This document shows, in pieces, positions 23,437-35,513 of a stretch of DNA of 64,000 nucleotides. Numbering within the stretch: the stretch's first letter is position 1; each line of letters starts with the position of its first letter. The DNA lies in the NCBI GenBank assembly GCA_005784505.1, contig VCAZ01000006.1, forward strand, positions 11,230,724-11,294,723. Reading direction: 5' to 3'. This DNA is from Bagarius yarrelli (lineage: Eukaryota; Chordata; Actinopteri; Siluriformes; Sisoridae). A model generated the notes under the pieces. That model had not been told where the DNA came from, did not search any database, and worked only from the letters and a program-made list of their open reading frames with translations. The translations under genes were made by a program, and so were the position numbers.

Positions 23437-25603
23437 CTGTGTGTGTTGCATTATTATGGTGACCTTTGATAAGCTAATAGTAAATTTCTCTCTACCTTTA
23501 GTTCTCCAGCCAAGACCTTCCTGCTTAATGACTGAACACAAATGCTGCTTTAAATCTACGGTAAAACAGGATGTCAGTGTTGGACGTTGCGCTCCAGTCT
23601 GCCTTTATCTAAAAGCTAAAATAAGAGGCCCCTCTCTGTCTGACAGAAGGGCACGAACACAACAATCATAGAACTGCAGCCATCAGCAGTTCCATGCACA
23701 GATCAGAAGGCGGCGTGCACAGATTTGGGCAGTCATTTTGTCAAACAAAAAACAGAAAGTCTATTTGAAGTGTCCTTCCAAAGAACATACTGTACATAAA
23801 CACTTTCTATTCTTTAGTTGTTGTTGTTTTTTCCACCTCAGTGGAATACATAAGTGCAATCGCTTCAAGTACGTCTTTTGTAGACATAAGGTCCCAATTA
23901 GCATGGTGGGCGCTGTGTATTTGACTCATCAAATAAAATTTCTGCTGTGTGTTTGAGAACAAGGACCTGACATTGTCCCCATGTACTCATGCTTGCTGAC
24001 ACACACCGTGGACATTCCTCACCCTGTCTTTCCAGAGGAGGGCCTCTCAGCGAGGGGCAAAGTATCCCCTCAGCACTGTAAATAACCTTGTTTATCTAGA
24101 GGACATCAAACGAATGCTTTGTGGTGAGATGAGCACACCAAATGGAGCTGGGGTTAATGATGAGGAGAGAGGGAAAGCTGGCCATGTTTACATCTCCAAG
24201 CACATTTGCTTTTCTCTGTTTGGTCATTTCTGTCACCTCCTTCTCCAACAATGTTCACAAATAAACATAACTACACACGCTATTCACAGATGCTAACGCA
24301 ATTGAATAAAAGTCTCACAAGGTAGTCTCACAAGGCTCCAGCTATGTTTAGAGATGTACAGGTGAATTTAATTAAGATAAATTGACTACTATATTAACAG
24401 CATTTTTAACAATGAGATCGTCACAAAGCAGGTTTTACAGAAATTGACAAGCACTTGCAATTCTGTAAATTCGTTACGTCTCAGTGTGTTTACAACCATA
24501 CATAGCCGCACTATCTGCACACACAACACTTAACTTACATAAACTAAACTTTTCTGGCAATGATATTTGTGTAAAATTGAAATGAACATGTTTAAACAGT
24601 ATTTGTATGCACAATTGTTATTCATTTCCTGCTGTAAATCAATGAATGTAATGGAATCTTCATTTCAAACACATGGGTTTATTTATTATCAGCATCTTTT
24701 CACTACTTACACTAATTATTTGTTTAGAAATAACTCATCTCCCACTGTACACGGTCTGATCAAGGATTCTACACAAATAATTTGGGCAAGTCTTATACTT
24801 TTAGAGGTTATATCCCTATTCTGCATTTTTCTTTTGCTTAGCTAAAAATGTAGATCATTTTATGAAGCTTTGTATTTACAGTAGTATGTGTTAACAGTAA
24901 AAGAGAATCAAATACAACACTAGCTATCGTCTTTGTCTGTAACTAAAAGAACGAATCGTAATACATCTTAAATAAAATCTTTTTTTCCTTATTCTATCAA
25001 TCTTTCTATCTTTCTTTTTCCCCTGATAAACTTCTGTAGAAATTATCAGTCTGTCTTCAGTCTACCATCTTGTGTCTGTGGGAATGTAACAGGACTTTGA
25101 GGTATATGACTTCTGGTGTGTTCATTATCAAATTCCTTCTTATGTCAAATAAACCAAACAATCAAACTGGCTCTGAGAAATCCCGCTAAGTTAAAAGTGT
25201 TCCTGGTGTTTTCTTCCATGATTTCTTTCTGTCTCTTTAATCAGGAAGTCAACCTGAGGTCCCCAGTTTCTTGGCAGCAGTAGGAATGGAAGCTGGGTCT
25301 GGCTCCAGGGTCTCTGTTAAATACATAGAACTTTTGCCTCTGAGATTTCCTCCTCTTTACAGCTTTGTAAGACAGAGACAGAAATGCACGTGCCTATGTA
25401 GGAGGTTTTGCATTCTCTGATGAAAAAGAATTTCAAGTACTTAGGTAGTAAGAAGTTTGAAAGAAATACTAATGTTAAAAAATGACAGAAATGTTTGGTG
25501 TGCTGATAAATGATTTAACTGTTCAAAAAAGAGAAAGAATATAAACAAGGAATATTGCAGGTTAGAAGCTTTAATAAGATCGCAGGTATGTAGATTTTTA
25601 CAT

Positions 25604-25645
25604 GGCTCTGAATAAGGACGTCTGCCAAATGTTGTGAATATAAAT
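25604..25645 (+). mobile_element. SINE 3'-tail fragment
   Basis: gctctgaataaggacgtctgccaaatgttg-type sequence (core gtctgccaaatgttgtgaat) equals the 3' end of the SINE family. No head or body is present. Confidence 0.7.
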
Positions 25646-25757
25646 AAAAAGAAGTGTAGTCAGGGGTGACAATGCTTAACTGTTCATCTAAAACTTGTGA
25701 GCAGAGCTTTAAACTTTTTGTAAAATATTACTGGTTTGGCAATCAGCATTTGTTAGG

Positions 25758-25940
25758 GCAGGAGTGTCCAATTCGGTACTGGAGGGCCGGTTTAGCCCCA
25801 ACTTGCCTCAACACACATACCTGTAACTTTCAAGTATACCAAGCAAGATCTTGATTACTTGGTTCCGATGTGTTTGATTAGGGTTGGAGCTAAACTCTGC
25901 AGAACACTGACCCTCCAAGACCGAGTTTAAATACCCCTGC
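25758..25940. mobile_element. MITE with terminal inverted repeats
   Basis: It begins gcaggagtgtccaattcggt...ctggagggcc and ends tgaccctccaagaccgagtt...acccctgc; the ends are imperfect inverted repeats of about 30 bp. Internally caacttgcctcaacacacat mirrors tgtgtttgattagggttgga. Both flanks carry TTAGG-like sequence, a possible target duplication. This is the nonautonomous hAT-like type common in teleosts. Confidence 0.8.
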
Positions 25941-27327
25941 TTTAGGTTATATAAGTTATGAGAGAGGGAGCTACTTGGAAGTGGATACCAAGTACTATAT
26001 AGTTGGAAGTATATGGAATACCAACAAACCTTCACATTTGATCTTTGCTCCCTAAAAAATGATATATATATTTTTTAGAAAAATTAGGTTCTTTAAAACA
26101 TTCTCTGAACAGTTTTTCCTAAACACTTAATACTGGGGATAGACGCAAGAGCTGTCAGTGGAAAGTGTAAGAGAAGATGAAAATATTGGGAACACTGTTA
26201 GGTTGACTAAACAGCAAACCATCACAGGCCAGATTAGTATAGATTATGACAAAAAGAGTTTTAAACAAGTGTTAGTATTGCCTTTGAGCAAAATATTTTT
26301 AGCACAATCACGCCACATCCTTTGAGAGAAGCCCACTTTAAATGACTGTAAGTAATTCTAGAGATGAGGGGTGAAAGGTTAACAGTCAGAGTTTGCCCTG
26401 AGGATCTCTTTTAGCCTGTAATATTACACCCCACCATCATCACTAACACAATGACCTCAGTGGCAATAGACTTTGGTGTTTGTAATACATTTGTTAGGCT
26501 CCCTGTCTATAAAAGGACTACGCAATGTGCACAGAAAACTTTTCATGGGCCATTAATAGCCTAAGTTACACCTAAGCATTTATGGTTCATAGAAAAAGGA
26601 AATTAAAGCAGAGAGGAAATAGCAAAAGCCAATTCGCAAAATCAAAGCCTGGTGTGGACATAAAAGATGAAGGTAAATCATCTAGGTTAGTTATTCTCAT
26701 GCACAGACATCTGGTTAAGTCTTTATTCGAATCAGGATAGCATTAATGGCAAGTCTTTAGTCAGAAATTTTATTCCTTCATTATAACATCAAATCTTCAT
26801 ATTTCAAGCAGGAAGGTTTCCTTTCATGTGATGACTTTTAATATGTATTTTTGACTTGTCTTTATAAATTGCAAAGTCCAGAGAAGCCTGTAAGCATTTG
26901 AGAAAATCAAGACCCAGAAAAAAAATCATTATAAATTTGAAAAGCGTTTATTGCTGATGATTCAGGATGATTGAGTTCTGTTTGGGCTTACAACAATTAT
27001 TTTATATGAAGATGACAAGTTATAAAGAGCCCACAGTGATGGTAATGGTGGTGAATTCATGGTCTTTTTGTAATGACTTTACGGTTGGAAAGATTCTATC
27101 ATTTCCTCCCAATCTAAAAATTTTATCTGAGGTTATTCGTTTACCAGAAATAAGTGGCTGATGAAAAGCAGATGGGCTTCTGTTTCAGTGTAGTTTCAGA
27201 GAGATGTACAAATTCGTACCTCTAATGGTGCTTAATAACATACAGATTTTAACAGACCTCTTTTGCACTGTAAAAAGAGCCCCTAAAGATGTTAGGGCAA
27301 TTTTGCAATGCCTTAAATGTGGTTCAC

Positions 27328-27834
27328 CTAAGCAGCAGGGCTGTTTCTTTTCGAGGGACAGCAGCAACATCCTTTACTATCACAACTTTTAAAAACAAAA
27401 AGACACCAAAAGGTGATGCATGAACTTCTGGAATAAGCTACTACAATTGCAGCTACTGCGGCTGCTGTGCCCAGTAAAAAAAAAACCCTTTTTCCTACTT
27501 TCAGATTTAAAAAAATGTTGTTTTTGGCAGTCAGCCTAGAGTGTTTAACATAAGAACGGTCTCCTTCTGAGCAGTAGACAGCAGCGTGTGCTCTGATGCC
27601 CACAGGAAGTCTGCTGCAAGGCCTGTTCAGTCTACACCGACACACATTGCTTTGCAGGAAGCTAAAATCTGTTTTGCTCAATTTCATAACCGAATTGCAC
27701 GGTACCCACTGCAATTGGATAAGCAATTCAAAATCATTTAATGCATCATTTACTCTAGTAAGAAACTGAATCTTTTTTTTTTCTAAGGAATGAAACCACA
27801 TGTAATGAACATATATTTGATTCTGGTATTTCAT
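27328..27834 (-). other. Uncharacterised 168-codon ORF in intron 2
   Basis: The longest uninterrupted reading frame in the window, on the same strand as col13a1. The product has no domain I recognise. It has a basic-to-neutral N-terminal two thirds, then a hydrophobic Ala/Val-rich stretch (LGTAAAVAAIVVAY, about residues 121-134) and a Cys cluster (CCCC) near the end. There is no collagen-like sequence, no splice evidence, and the poly-T run at its 5' end reads as lysine codons (KKK). It is most likely a chance frame and not a gene. Confidence 0.12.
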
Positions 27835-27934
27835 TTACACAGGATAGCTTATATTCGATTGTTTTGATGGCATCTGCAGAAACACTTAAACCTTATCTGT
27901 AACTGCTCACCCACTATTTACACTATATATTACA

Positions 27935-28260
27935 CTATACTAAAGTTTGTGGACAATTAACTGTCTTTTGCTGTTATTAAAACCATTCTATTAGATGTTG
28001 GAGAATGGCCGTTAAAACTCAGAATGATTTACATTTAACATTTACCAAAAAGCTAGCTAAAAATTCAGACACCAGAATATCAGTAAGGTCAAGTATTAAT
28101 TTTGATTGATGAAACCTGCGAGATTCTGTGTTTCATTTTATCCCAAACTGTTCAGTGGGATCGAGGGCTCTGTTCGCGCTGATAGTTTTTCCAATTTAAC
28201 CACGTCAAACCATGTCTTCATGGAGATTTGACCATACATTTTTGCATTTATTCTCTATAC
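27935..28260. mobile_element. Tc1-like MITE, diverged and truncated
   Basis: Starts actaaagtttgtggacaatt, then ctgttattaaaaccattcta, gttcagtgggatcgagggct and aaaccatgtcttcatggaga. These blocks occur in the same order in the 48.09 kb copy. The right third (cf. 44.8-44.96 kb) is missing, and a short sequence is inserted at 28021-28060. Confidence 0.65.
28020..28060. repeat. 41-bp direct repeat, copy 1
   Basis: cagaatgatttacatttaac continuing to aaaagctagctaa, identical base for base to 31109-31149. It sits inside the Tc1-like MITE and interrupts it. Confidence 0.9.
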
Positions 28261-28653
28261 CAACTGTTATTACCAAACTACTGGACAAGATCAAATATTT
28301 AATAATAAATTATATTTCAATAATAATGCTTCTTTCATACGCTTGATATATATATGGATATTAATCTGCTTGTGGCAGCACATCCAAACAGTTTACCACA
28401 AAACAACAGTATTTGTGGTCTAATTTATCATCTAACTACAACATGTTGTTTTAAAACAATGTACACACTGTCATGGGCCAGCTTCCAAAAAAGCATGGAA
28501 AATTACCAGCACATTATTCGTTTGTTTATCTAAAACCTACACTGTACCGTTCCAGACACTCATTTACTATTTTCTTTCGCAAAAATCCATCCAAAAGTTC
28601 TTTTCATAGCAGGATCAGTGGAGCTGTGCTAATAACCCCACCTCACCTCGCTA

Positions 28654-28688
28654 TTTTTTTTTTTTTTTTTTATTTTTTTTTTTTTTTT
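28654..28688. repeat. Poly-T tract
   Basis: About 34 T with a single A. It is not attached to any SINE body I recognise. Confidence 0.95.
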
Positions 28689-29002
28689 ATAAAAGCCTAA
28701 CCAGTCACACATTTGGCCACACAAAGAGGTTGTCCATGCATTTCCTCCACTTATTACTCGAGAAACATGTCTGGAATGAATTAAGATGAAACCAAATAAA
28801 TACATTTAAATCATTTGGGACGAAATGATTTAGAGTCTGGACAGATCGGACAGTTCAGAAGGCTTTTTAGAAACAGCAGATCCAGATAGAATACTTATAT
28901 GTTGGGTAACCACTATTAAAATACACAAAATAAACCAATAAAATGCCACATAAACATAGTTCTAGCATTAAACCTTATCTTTCTCAGTCTCATATGAAAT
29001 AT

Positions 29003-29003
<1 letters not shown>

Positions 29004-29073
<70 letters not shown>

Positions 29074-29080
29074 GTATATG
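29004..29080. repeat. (TA)n microsatellite
   Basis: About 31 TA units, then tatatgtatatgtatatgtg variants. Self-complementary, so it can extrude as a cruciform. Confidence 0.96.
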
Positions 29081-30124
29081 TGCATGCCAAATACTGAAAA
29101 ACACTGTTTCGAAATAAGCATTAAAAAGTAGTTCAAATTCCTTAGAATAAAATAATACATTCAAAACATCATTGTTTTTTCAGAAACAAAAAAAAGGGGA
29201 TTTCAAAAACAGATCTTTGGTCAATACAAGATTCAATGTAAAAAACAGATGGCTAACCACACAGTTTTCTCCATTTCCAACTCACGCACTCTTTCCCTGT
29301 CTGTCTCTCTCTTCCTCTCACACTGTCAGTGCTTTCTAGCCATTAAGTTTTTTTGTACAATGCAGACTTTTCTGTAACAATGCTCTTTCTTCATATGTTC
29401 TCTGGTCCTCCATACGTGTCTGCAGGCACAGCTAGCAGACGACAACACTCCATCCAGTAAAAGCATCTTCTGGCAGCTGAGCTGAAAGATAATCACACAC
29501 AAGGAAAGGAGATCTGCCACTACCTCTTCCTGTCAGCAGGCATGACAAGTTGAACTTGGGGGTGCTTAAATGTTCAGAGCTACTGACCTCTATGCCTGAC
29601 CTCCGCATAGAGTTTAAAGCTGTCTCCCATTTACAAGGGTGAAGCGGCTTTGTCTCTTTAGGGTATCCTTAGAGGTATTTTTAAATTTGGATTAAATGGA
29701 CTTAACTGCACTGGCTTAATTTGGACATGCATCCCATGTGCTCCCGCAGGTGCTCGCTCATTATTTCCCATCCGCTCTCTTTCCCTTTTCTGGGTCTCTA
29801 TCTATCCAGCTTGCTCATACAGTCAGTCTTTGATCAAGTACAGTCTACATTTGTCTGTCAGCACAGAGGGCACTAGCCGTTCTCTGAGTGCCCGTCATGC
29901 CATGTGCTTGACATCCACCACTGACCTGTGAAAATCCTGGCACAAGAGGGCACTCTAATGAGACAGTGTGGAACATCTGCAACCACACAATCCAAAAGTT
30001 TTTACACATCACTGACGATTGCTTTGTCCTTTCTGCTAATGACATCTGTAATTACATGTACATTACAGAACGATGCTTGTTCTTTTGACATATGATATAA
30101 GTTTAAGAAGTGGGTGTGGCAAAA

Positions 30125-30900
30125 TAGATCGATAGTGCCACCTAATAGCATCCAATAAATTGCATTTTTTGATATGTTTGATGTACATTTGTATATGCAT
30201 GTAACACACAAATACCTGCAAAAAAGTCTCGTGGAGCAAAAATCCGAAGCCCAGTAGGTTATTTTTTATTTTCTCAGCACATTTTAAATCATTTTCAGGC
30301 GTTGTATTTTGAGTATCTTTAGACTGACAAATTTTCTTGCCATAAAACGGGAAGATTTTAAAATGTCTGAGCGGCCCAAAAAGCCATGTTTAATAAGACT
30401 CTAAAGACCTATGAGCTTATAGTTATAGTGCCACCTGTTGGCAACAGGAAGTGACATATTTTACTCTGTAGCAAACTCCTTCTAGTGTTTTAATCACATC
30501 AACATTATAATTCTATTCTAAACTCTTTTCCAACATTATCATTTAATATTATAATTGCTTAGTGTTATCTAAAATCCTATCCAACATAAAATTGCAAAGA
30601 AATTGTGTTTTATTCTAAGGTCGTGACCATGGGGGCCTGAAACATTTCGATGTTTTGCCATGGGAATATTTGCTGTTGTTACTTAGCTATAAGGTTTGAT
30701 CCTTTCCAAACTTCACACACTCGATTAAGAGTCCTGGCCTGAACACAATTATAGCACCACCTTTTGGCAACGAGAAATTCCATGTTTAATGCATGAAACT
30801 TCACTTGTTTGATGAAAGCCGTGGTTAAAGACATCTACATGGTAATATTTTGTACAAAATCATAGCACCACCAGCTGGCAGCAGGAATTCTGTAACATAT
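30125..30900. repeat. Unnamed repeat region with four copies of a 'tagtgccacctgttggcaac' motif
   Basis: Related motifs occur at about 30132 (tagtgccacctaatagcatc), 30425 (tagtgccacctgttggcaac), 30751 (tagcaccaccttttggcaac) and 30863 (tagcaccaccagctggcagc), all on the plus strand. They look like internal modules of a dispersed element. The boundaries and family are not determined. Confidence 0.6.
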
Positions 30901-31108
30901 AAATGACTTTGACATATTTCTCTTTTATTTACCACTTTAAATGCATATTGCTCACCGTTCGCTGTTTTTCTAAAGCCACAAGGCGTCGGTGAGTCCGGGT
31001 GCAAGGGCTCTTTTAATGCTGCTTGCATCTTTAATGCTATTTAATATGTTGCCAATTATCGGTGAATTTTGTGTCATAATGTTTCACCTGTCTTACTGCC
31101 ATTGTCAA

Positions 31109-31149
31109 CAGAATGATTTACATTTAACATTTACCAAAAAGCTAGCTAA
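31109..31149. repeat. 41-bp direct repeat, copy 2
   Basis: Identical to 28020-28060, same orientation, 3.09 kb away, and without MITE sequence around it. Confidence 0.9.
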
Positions 31150-31401
31150 GTTATTCTACTAAGATGGAAACTATCCAATTGTATAATAGCTTGTTTACAT
31201 GCTGATCTTCCACATCTACTCACCACACATGCATTGTATGTTATATTATATTAATTTTGGTAAATGTTTTGGTACGATGTTTGTAAAGTATTCCTAAAGG
31301 CACAGGCAATTTTTTTATTTGTAGGTGCATTCATGCAATAAAGAGAGGTTTAAGTTTTCTAAATAAGCAGTTCCAGGTATTCATTGTGCAAATGTAATTA
31401 T

Positions 31402-31614
31402 TTGCATTTACATTTACGGCATTAGGCAGACGCCCTTATCCAGAGCGATCTACTTTTTTTTTTTTTTTTTTTTTTTTTTATACAACTGAGCAATTAGTGG
31501 TTAACGGCCTTGCTTGGCAGCCCAGCAGTGGTAGCCTGGTGGCACTGGAAATCAAACCCCAATCTTTCAGTTAGCAGTCTAACATCTTAACCTCTGAGCC
31601 ACCACCCCTACCCC
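31402..31614 (-). mobile_element. tRNA-derived SINE with an internal poly-T/A expansion
   Basis: Reading the minus strand, the head is near 31614 (ggtggctcagaggttaagat) and the tail near 31402 (gcgtctgcctaatgccgtaa). A run of 26 T at 31454-31479 (A on the element strand) is inserted between 'tgtata' and 'gtagatcgctctgg', a place where the other copies have none. Confidence 0.88.
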
Positions 31615-33300
31615 CTAATAAAATTATTTATTAGGTTTTATTTCAGCAAAAAACCTACAATTTACAAAATTTAAAAAGATTCCCAAAGGTTAAATTCTGC
31701 TGGTGTGTAGGCTTTCTGTATTTTAAATAATTTAATTTCTACTTTCTATTTTCAAGTAAATGTCTACCTTAATACACAAGTGAACTACGAGTAAGGATAA
31801 ATATTAAATATTACATTAAAAACCCTTCTAAAATATTTTTTTTGGATCGACATAATGGCTGGCTTATTTTGTGCTAATAATGTGTTGTGTCCTTTGCTGT
31901 TGCTATTGCTGGTGTGTGGAAGCAGCTATGACAAATATGCCATGCTAAAGTCCCCTACAGTCCAGCTCTGGTTTCACTAGACATGTACTCCCTTCGGACC
32001 CCGATCACATAAACTGTCAAAGCTCACTTCCGTCAGCTGAAGGGGTGCGGCTTTAAAGGCCTTTATCCACTGGCCTTTTCTGCCATGCTCGCTCGCCTGT
32101 CTCCTCATGGCTAATCCATTGCAGATGACCTCTAAAGACATAAAACTCTGCCCTATTCTTTCCATGAGCCCAACAGTAAACACAATCCTCTGGAAATCCA
32201 GATGAGTCAAATTACTGAGCGTGACATATATTTGAAGATTTAAAGACTCTTTAAACCGATGCCTGCCTATAGTCACAAAGCAGCTAAGTGTGTTTGGAAG
32301 TTCTTGATGAGGCAGAAATGAGAGTTATACGGGTGTGTGGTGTCTGAAGGTGATGGGACAGCAGCCTCTTTCTTCTCTTTTTCCTAAAGCAATGTCCAAG
32401 AAACTGTCACTCAGCTCTTCAGCAAACAATATGTGGATTCAGGAGAAAGTTCTTGGGCTGAGACCTGGACTCAATCTAACAGTCATGAAAGTTTTCCTGT
32501 TCTCTGACACAACTTATGTTCCATAGGGATTTTTTTTAATAACCAAGGAATAGCAATACTGTAGTATAGTTCTGTTATTGCCTACAATATTATATTTGTA
32601 ACCTTGGTTACTGATTTTACTTTGATCCATATAAATGTAATTACACTATATTAATCTGGCCAACAACTACATATATGTCACCAATAAATCATCGTTTCAT
32701 GTATAGCACACATGTATGTCTGTTTAAGTACACTGCTCATGCAACACTGATTTAATCACAAACGGTATCACTGTAAGACATGAAGTAACGCTTATTAATA
32801 CTGATGCCAAATGGTGAATCATATTGTTTATCCATACTCATACTCGGGGCTGAGCTCTCAGTACTGTTGAAAAACAGGTGGTCTGTTGTGAAAATCTGTA
32901 ATTTTCCATTTAAGGTAAAAGGATTTGTTTATTCAATGTTGGTTACACAAAAAATGTATGCTGTGGATGGAGCTTAAGCAAAGTAAAGCTGACTTAACCT
33001 GTCAAGAATCTTTCATCAGTGACTAATATGTACTTCAATTTAATTAGGCATCTTAATAAAATGAACTAGTAGTAAATTTTTCCTTTCTGGCTTAAGATTG
33101 GGAACCACTACCATTCTGTGAATGCATGCTTATTTTTAGTTGGATAGAGAATGACAGTAAAGCCAGTACAGTACAGTGTAGCTATAATATCTAAGCTATC
33201 TGATGAAGGGAAATTGGCTTAAACATTTACATAGAATCCATGTGAGCAACGACTTAAAGCAATTTGACTATTATTTCATACATTTATTTAAAAAATAAGA

Positions 33301-33490
33301 TTTACATTCACAGCATTTGGCAGATGCCTTTATCCAGACCAACTTGCATTTATCTCATTACTGATTCATCTGAGCAGTTGGGGGTTGAGGGCCTTGCTTA
33401 GGGGCCCAGCAATGGCAGCTTGGTGGAGTCAGGAATTAAACCCATTAGCTTCTGATCAGCTGCCAAACTCTTTAACTACTGCACTACTAC
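33301..33490 (-). mobile_element. tRNA-derived SINE, diverged
   Basis: On the plus strand: tttacattcacagcatttgg (tail), ccttgcttaggggcccagca (body), and a degenerate head ending ctactgcactactac. Same family as 36583-36776. Confidence 0.85.
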
Positions 33491-35443
33491 GTCATAGATA
33501 ATTCTCTGTTGGTCAAAATATGCTGAAAAAATGGCAGACAATTATTCTGTTAGTTATAAATAATCACAATTTTTGGGATTGGGTGTTATGAGCTTATTAC
33601 AGCTCACTTTAATGTACAGAATCCTTACCTAACCTAGCATAACTGACCTTTTTGACCACTGACACACAATGCTTGATTTAGTCCAAGAGGACGTCACTAG
33701 GTCACATTCATCAGATGCCAGATTTGAAAGTATGTATTTGCTTTACAAAAACAAATATAGTACCATGAATTATTTAATATGTTTAACCATTGTACACCTG
33801 CTTACAGCTTTGCAGTAAGCTCACATTGAAGAAATGCAGTTGTTAAAAAAGGGTAAATCCTTTCAACATGAACACATTGTGGCTGAATGTCAAGGAGTAC
33901 AGCAATCTGACATTTCGATGGATTTTCAGTGGGATTTTATTTATAATTTTTATAGGAGTAATGCCCTGATAGCAGTTTAAATACAAAAGTATAGTTAAAA
34001 CACATTTATTTGAAATGAGACAACTGATACTAAGCAATAATCTCCGCTGTTACGTAATTAGATTTATCCGATGTTCTGTTTTATTGCAGGTATTGTGCTC
34101 TTTTATATTTTGAAAAATGTTTTTTATGATGATAGCTGATACCCTTCGAGTTGTTAAACTGCATACCAAGCAGAAGTCTGTGTTTTGTATGCAAACACGT
34201 GTGCATTTCAGGAGAGGTGTCTGGGGGCCGCAGATAGGGGGCCACTACTGCGTGTCTCTTAGCACTGAAAATAAACAAAGGAATGGAAGCAATCCGAGCA
34301 TGGCCTGAGGGAATGATTGATGGGAGGCAGCTGGAGAGAGGAGAGCACTAACATATACATACATATTCATATTATATTCACACATAGACAGTAAACATAC
34401 TGTCCACAAGGAAGCTTACATGTAGCATAGGCTTCTACTCCAGTCCTAACTTACAAAACTGTCTCTGCAGTATTCTATGCTTAGTATTTATGCATAAACG
34501 GGCCAATTCGATATTAAAGCGTAGATTTACGCAAAATTCACAAAGTGACAAATACAACGGTGGACATTGTGAGAGCAGGAAGTCTCTCACTTCAAAGTAC
34601 AAACATGTTCAAACACAGACACCATCTGGGACCTCCGCTCTGTTAACACACTGATGGCTACTGCTGATGGGCAAATTAACACTTAGATGGGTGTGTTTTC
34701 TCACCTCTTTCTCTTTTTCTTTCACACACATACAAGCTAATGGCTTACACCTGGAGTCTCAACTAAGGAAACAAATATCTGCATGGCTAATATTTTTGAA
34801 GTGATTTTTCAGAGAAAAGTAAGAAATTATTGATCCAAAGTGATAAAACAATAGCCATAAACATATGAGCTGTCATCCCTTTTCATTGCCATTGTGTTCC
34901 CATGAGTGTGTTACACAGGTTCTATCCTAGGAGACATGACCCCGCTTAGCCAGTGTGACTTATTAGCCATCAGCTCTGGACTTTAACGGTTTGCTCTGTA
35001 CTGGAATTCTGAAATGATGCCATCGTGTCATCCTGCTTTGCATCACAACCCACCATGACACAAGTGAAAGTCAATGACTGCCAACCGAGCCCGAAATATG
35101 ACCGCACCTGTCACTACAGAAATGCCAGAACAGAGGCACAAGTTCACTTCATTTAGTTTGTAGAAACAAGTAAGAGGTCCTTTAACACACATTTTAGATA
35201 GCTTTTAAATTATAGAGGGACATGGACTCTAATTGAGCAGATATATTTTCATGGCTCAGACAAACCTAAAAATAGCTGTCTTCAAATGCACCTACGGGAC
35301 CAAAATAGGAGTGGAATTAGTGAATGGAAGCCTCTGTGAGAGACCACAAAGTAAATCTAAACGATGGTAACCACAGCTTTCTTCAAAAGCCAGGTGTGTT
35401 ATAGTCAGTATGGTTGGGTTTACAAGCAAATGGTTAGACCTAC

Positions 35444-35513
35444 CTGGTGGACAGAGACAGGCGTGGGAGACATCCCGGGTCTCTCTGGTCTTTGGCAGAC
35501 GACTCGCTAATTT
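35444..35513 (-). CDS. col13a1: col13a1 exon 2: end of linker, furin-type site and Cys-x-Cys-Pro-Pro knot
   Basis: 70 nt, with a polypyrimidine tract plus acceptor (ttcttttacAG) and donor GTAGGT. It enters in phase 0 and leaves one base of a Gly codon. It encodes KLASRLPKTRETRDVSHACLCPP (residues 100-122) and then the first G of Gly123. RETR at 109-112 fits the minimal furin motif R-x-x-R, placed where membrane collagens are cut to release a soluble ectodomain. Cys118 and Cys120 directly before PPG match the CxCPPG junction at the start of COL1 in this family. Human collagen XIII as I recall it has a run of four arginines here, so the site is kept but its residues differ. Confidence 0.92.
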
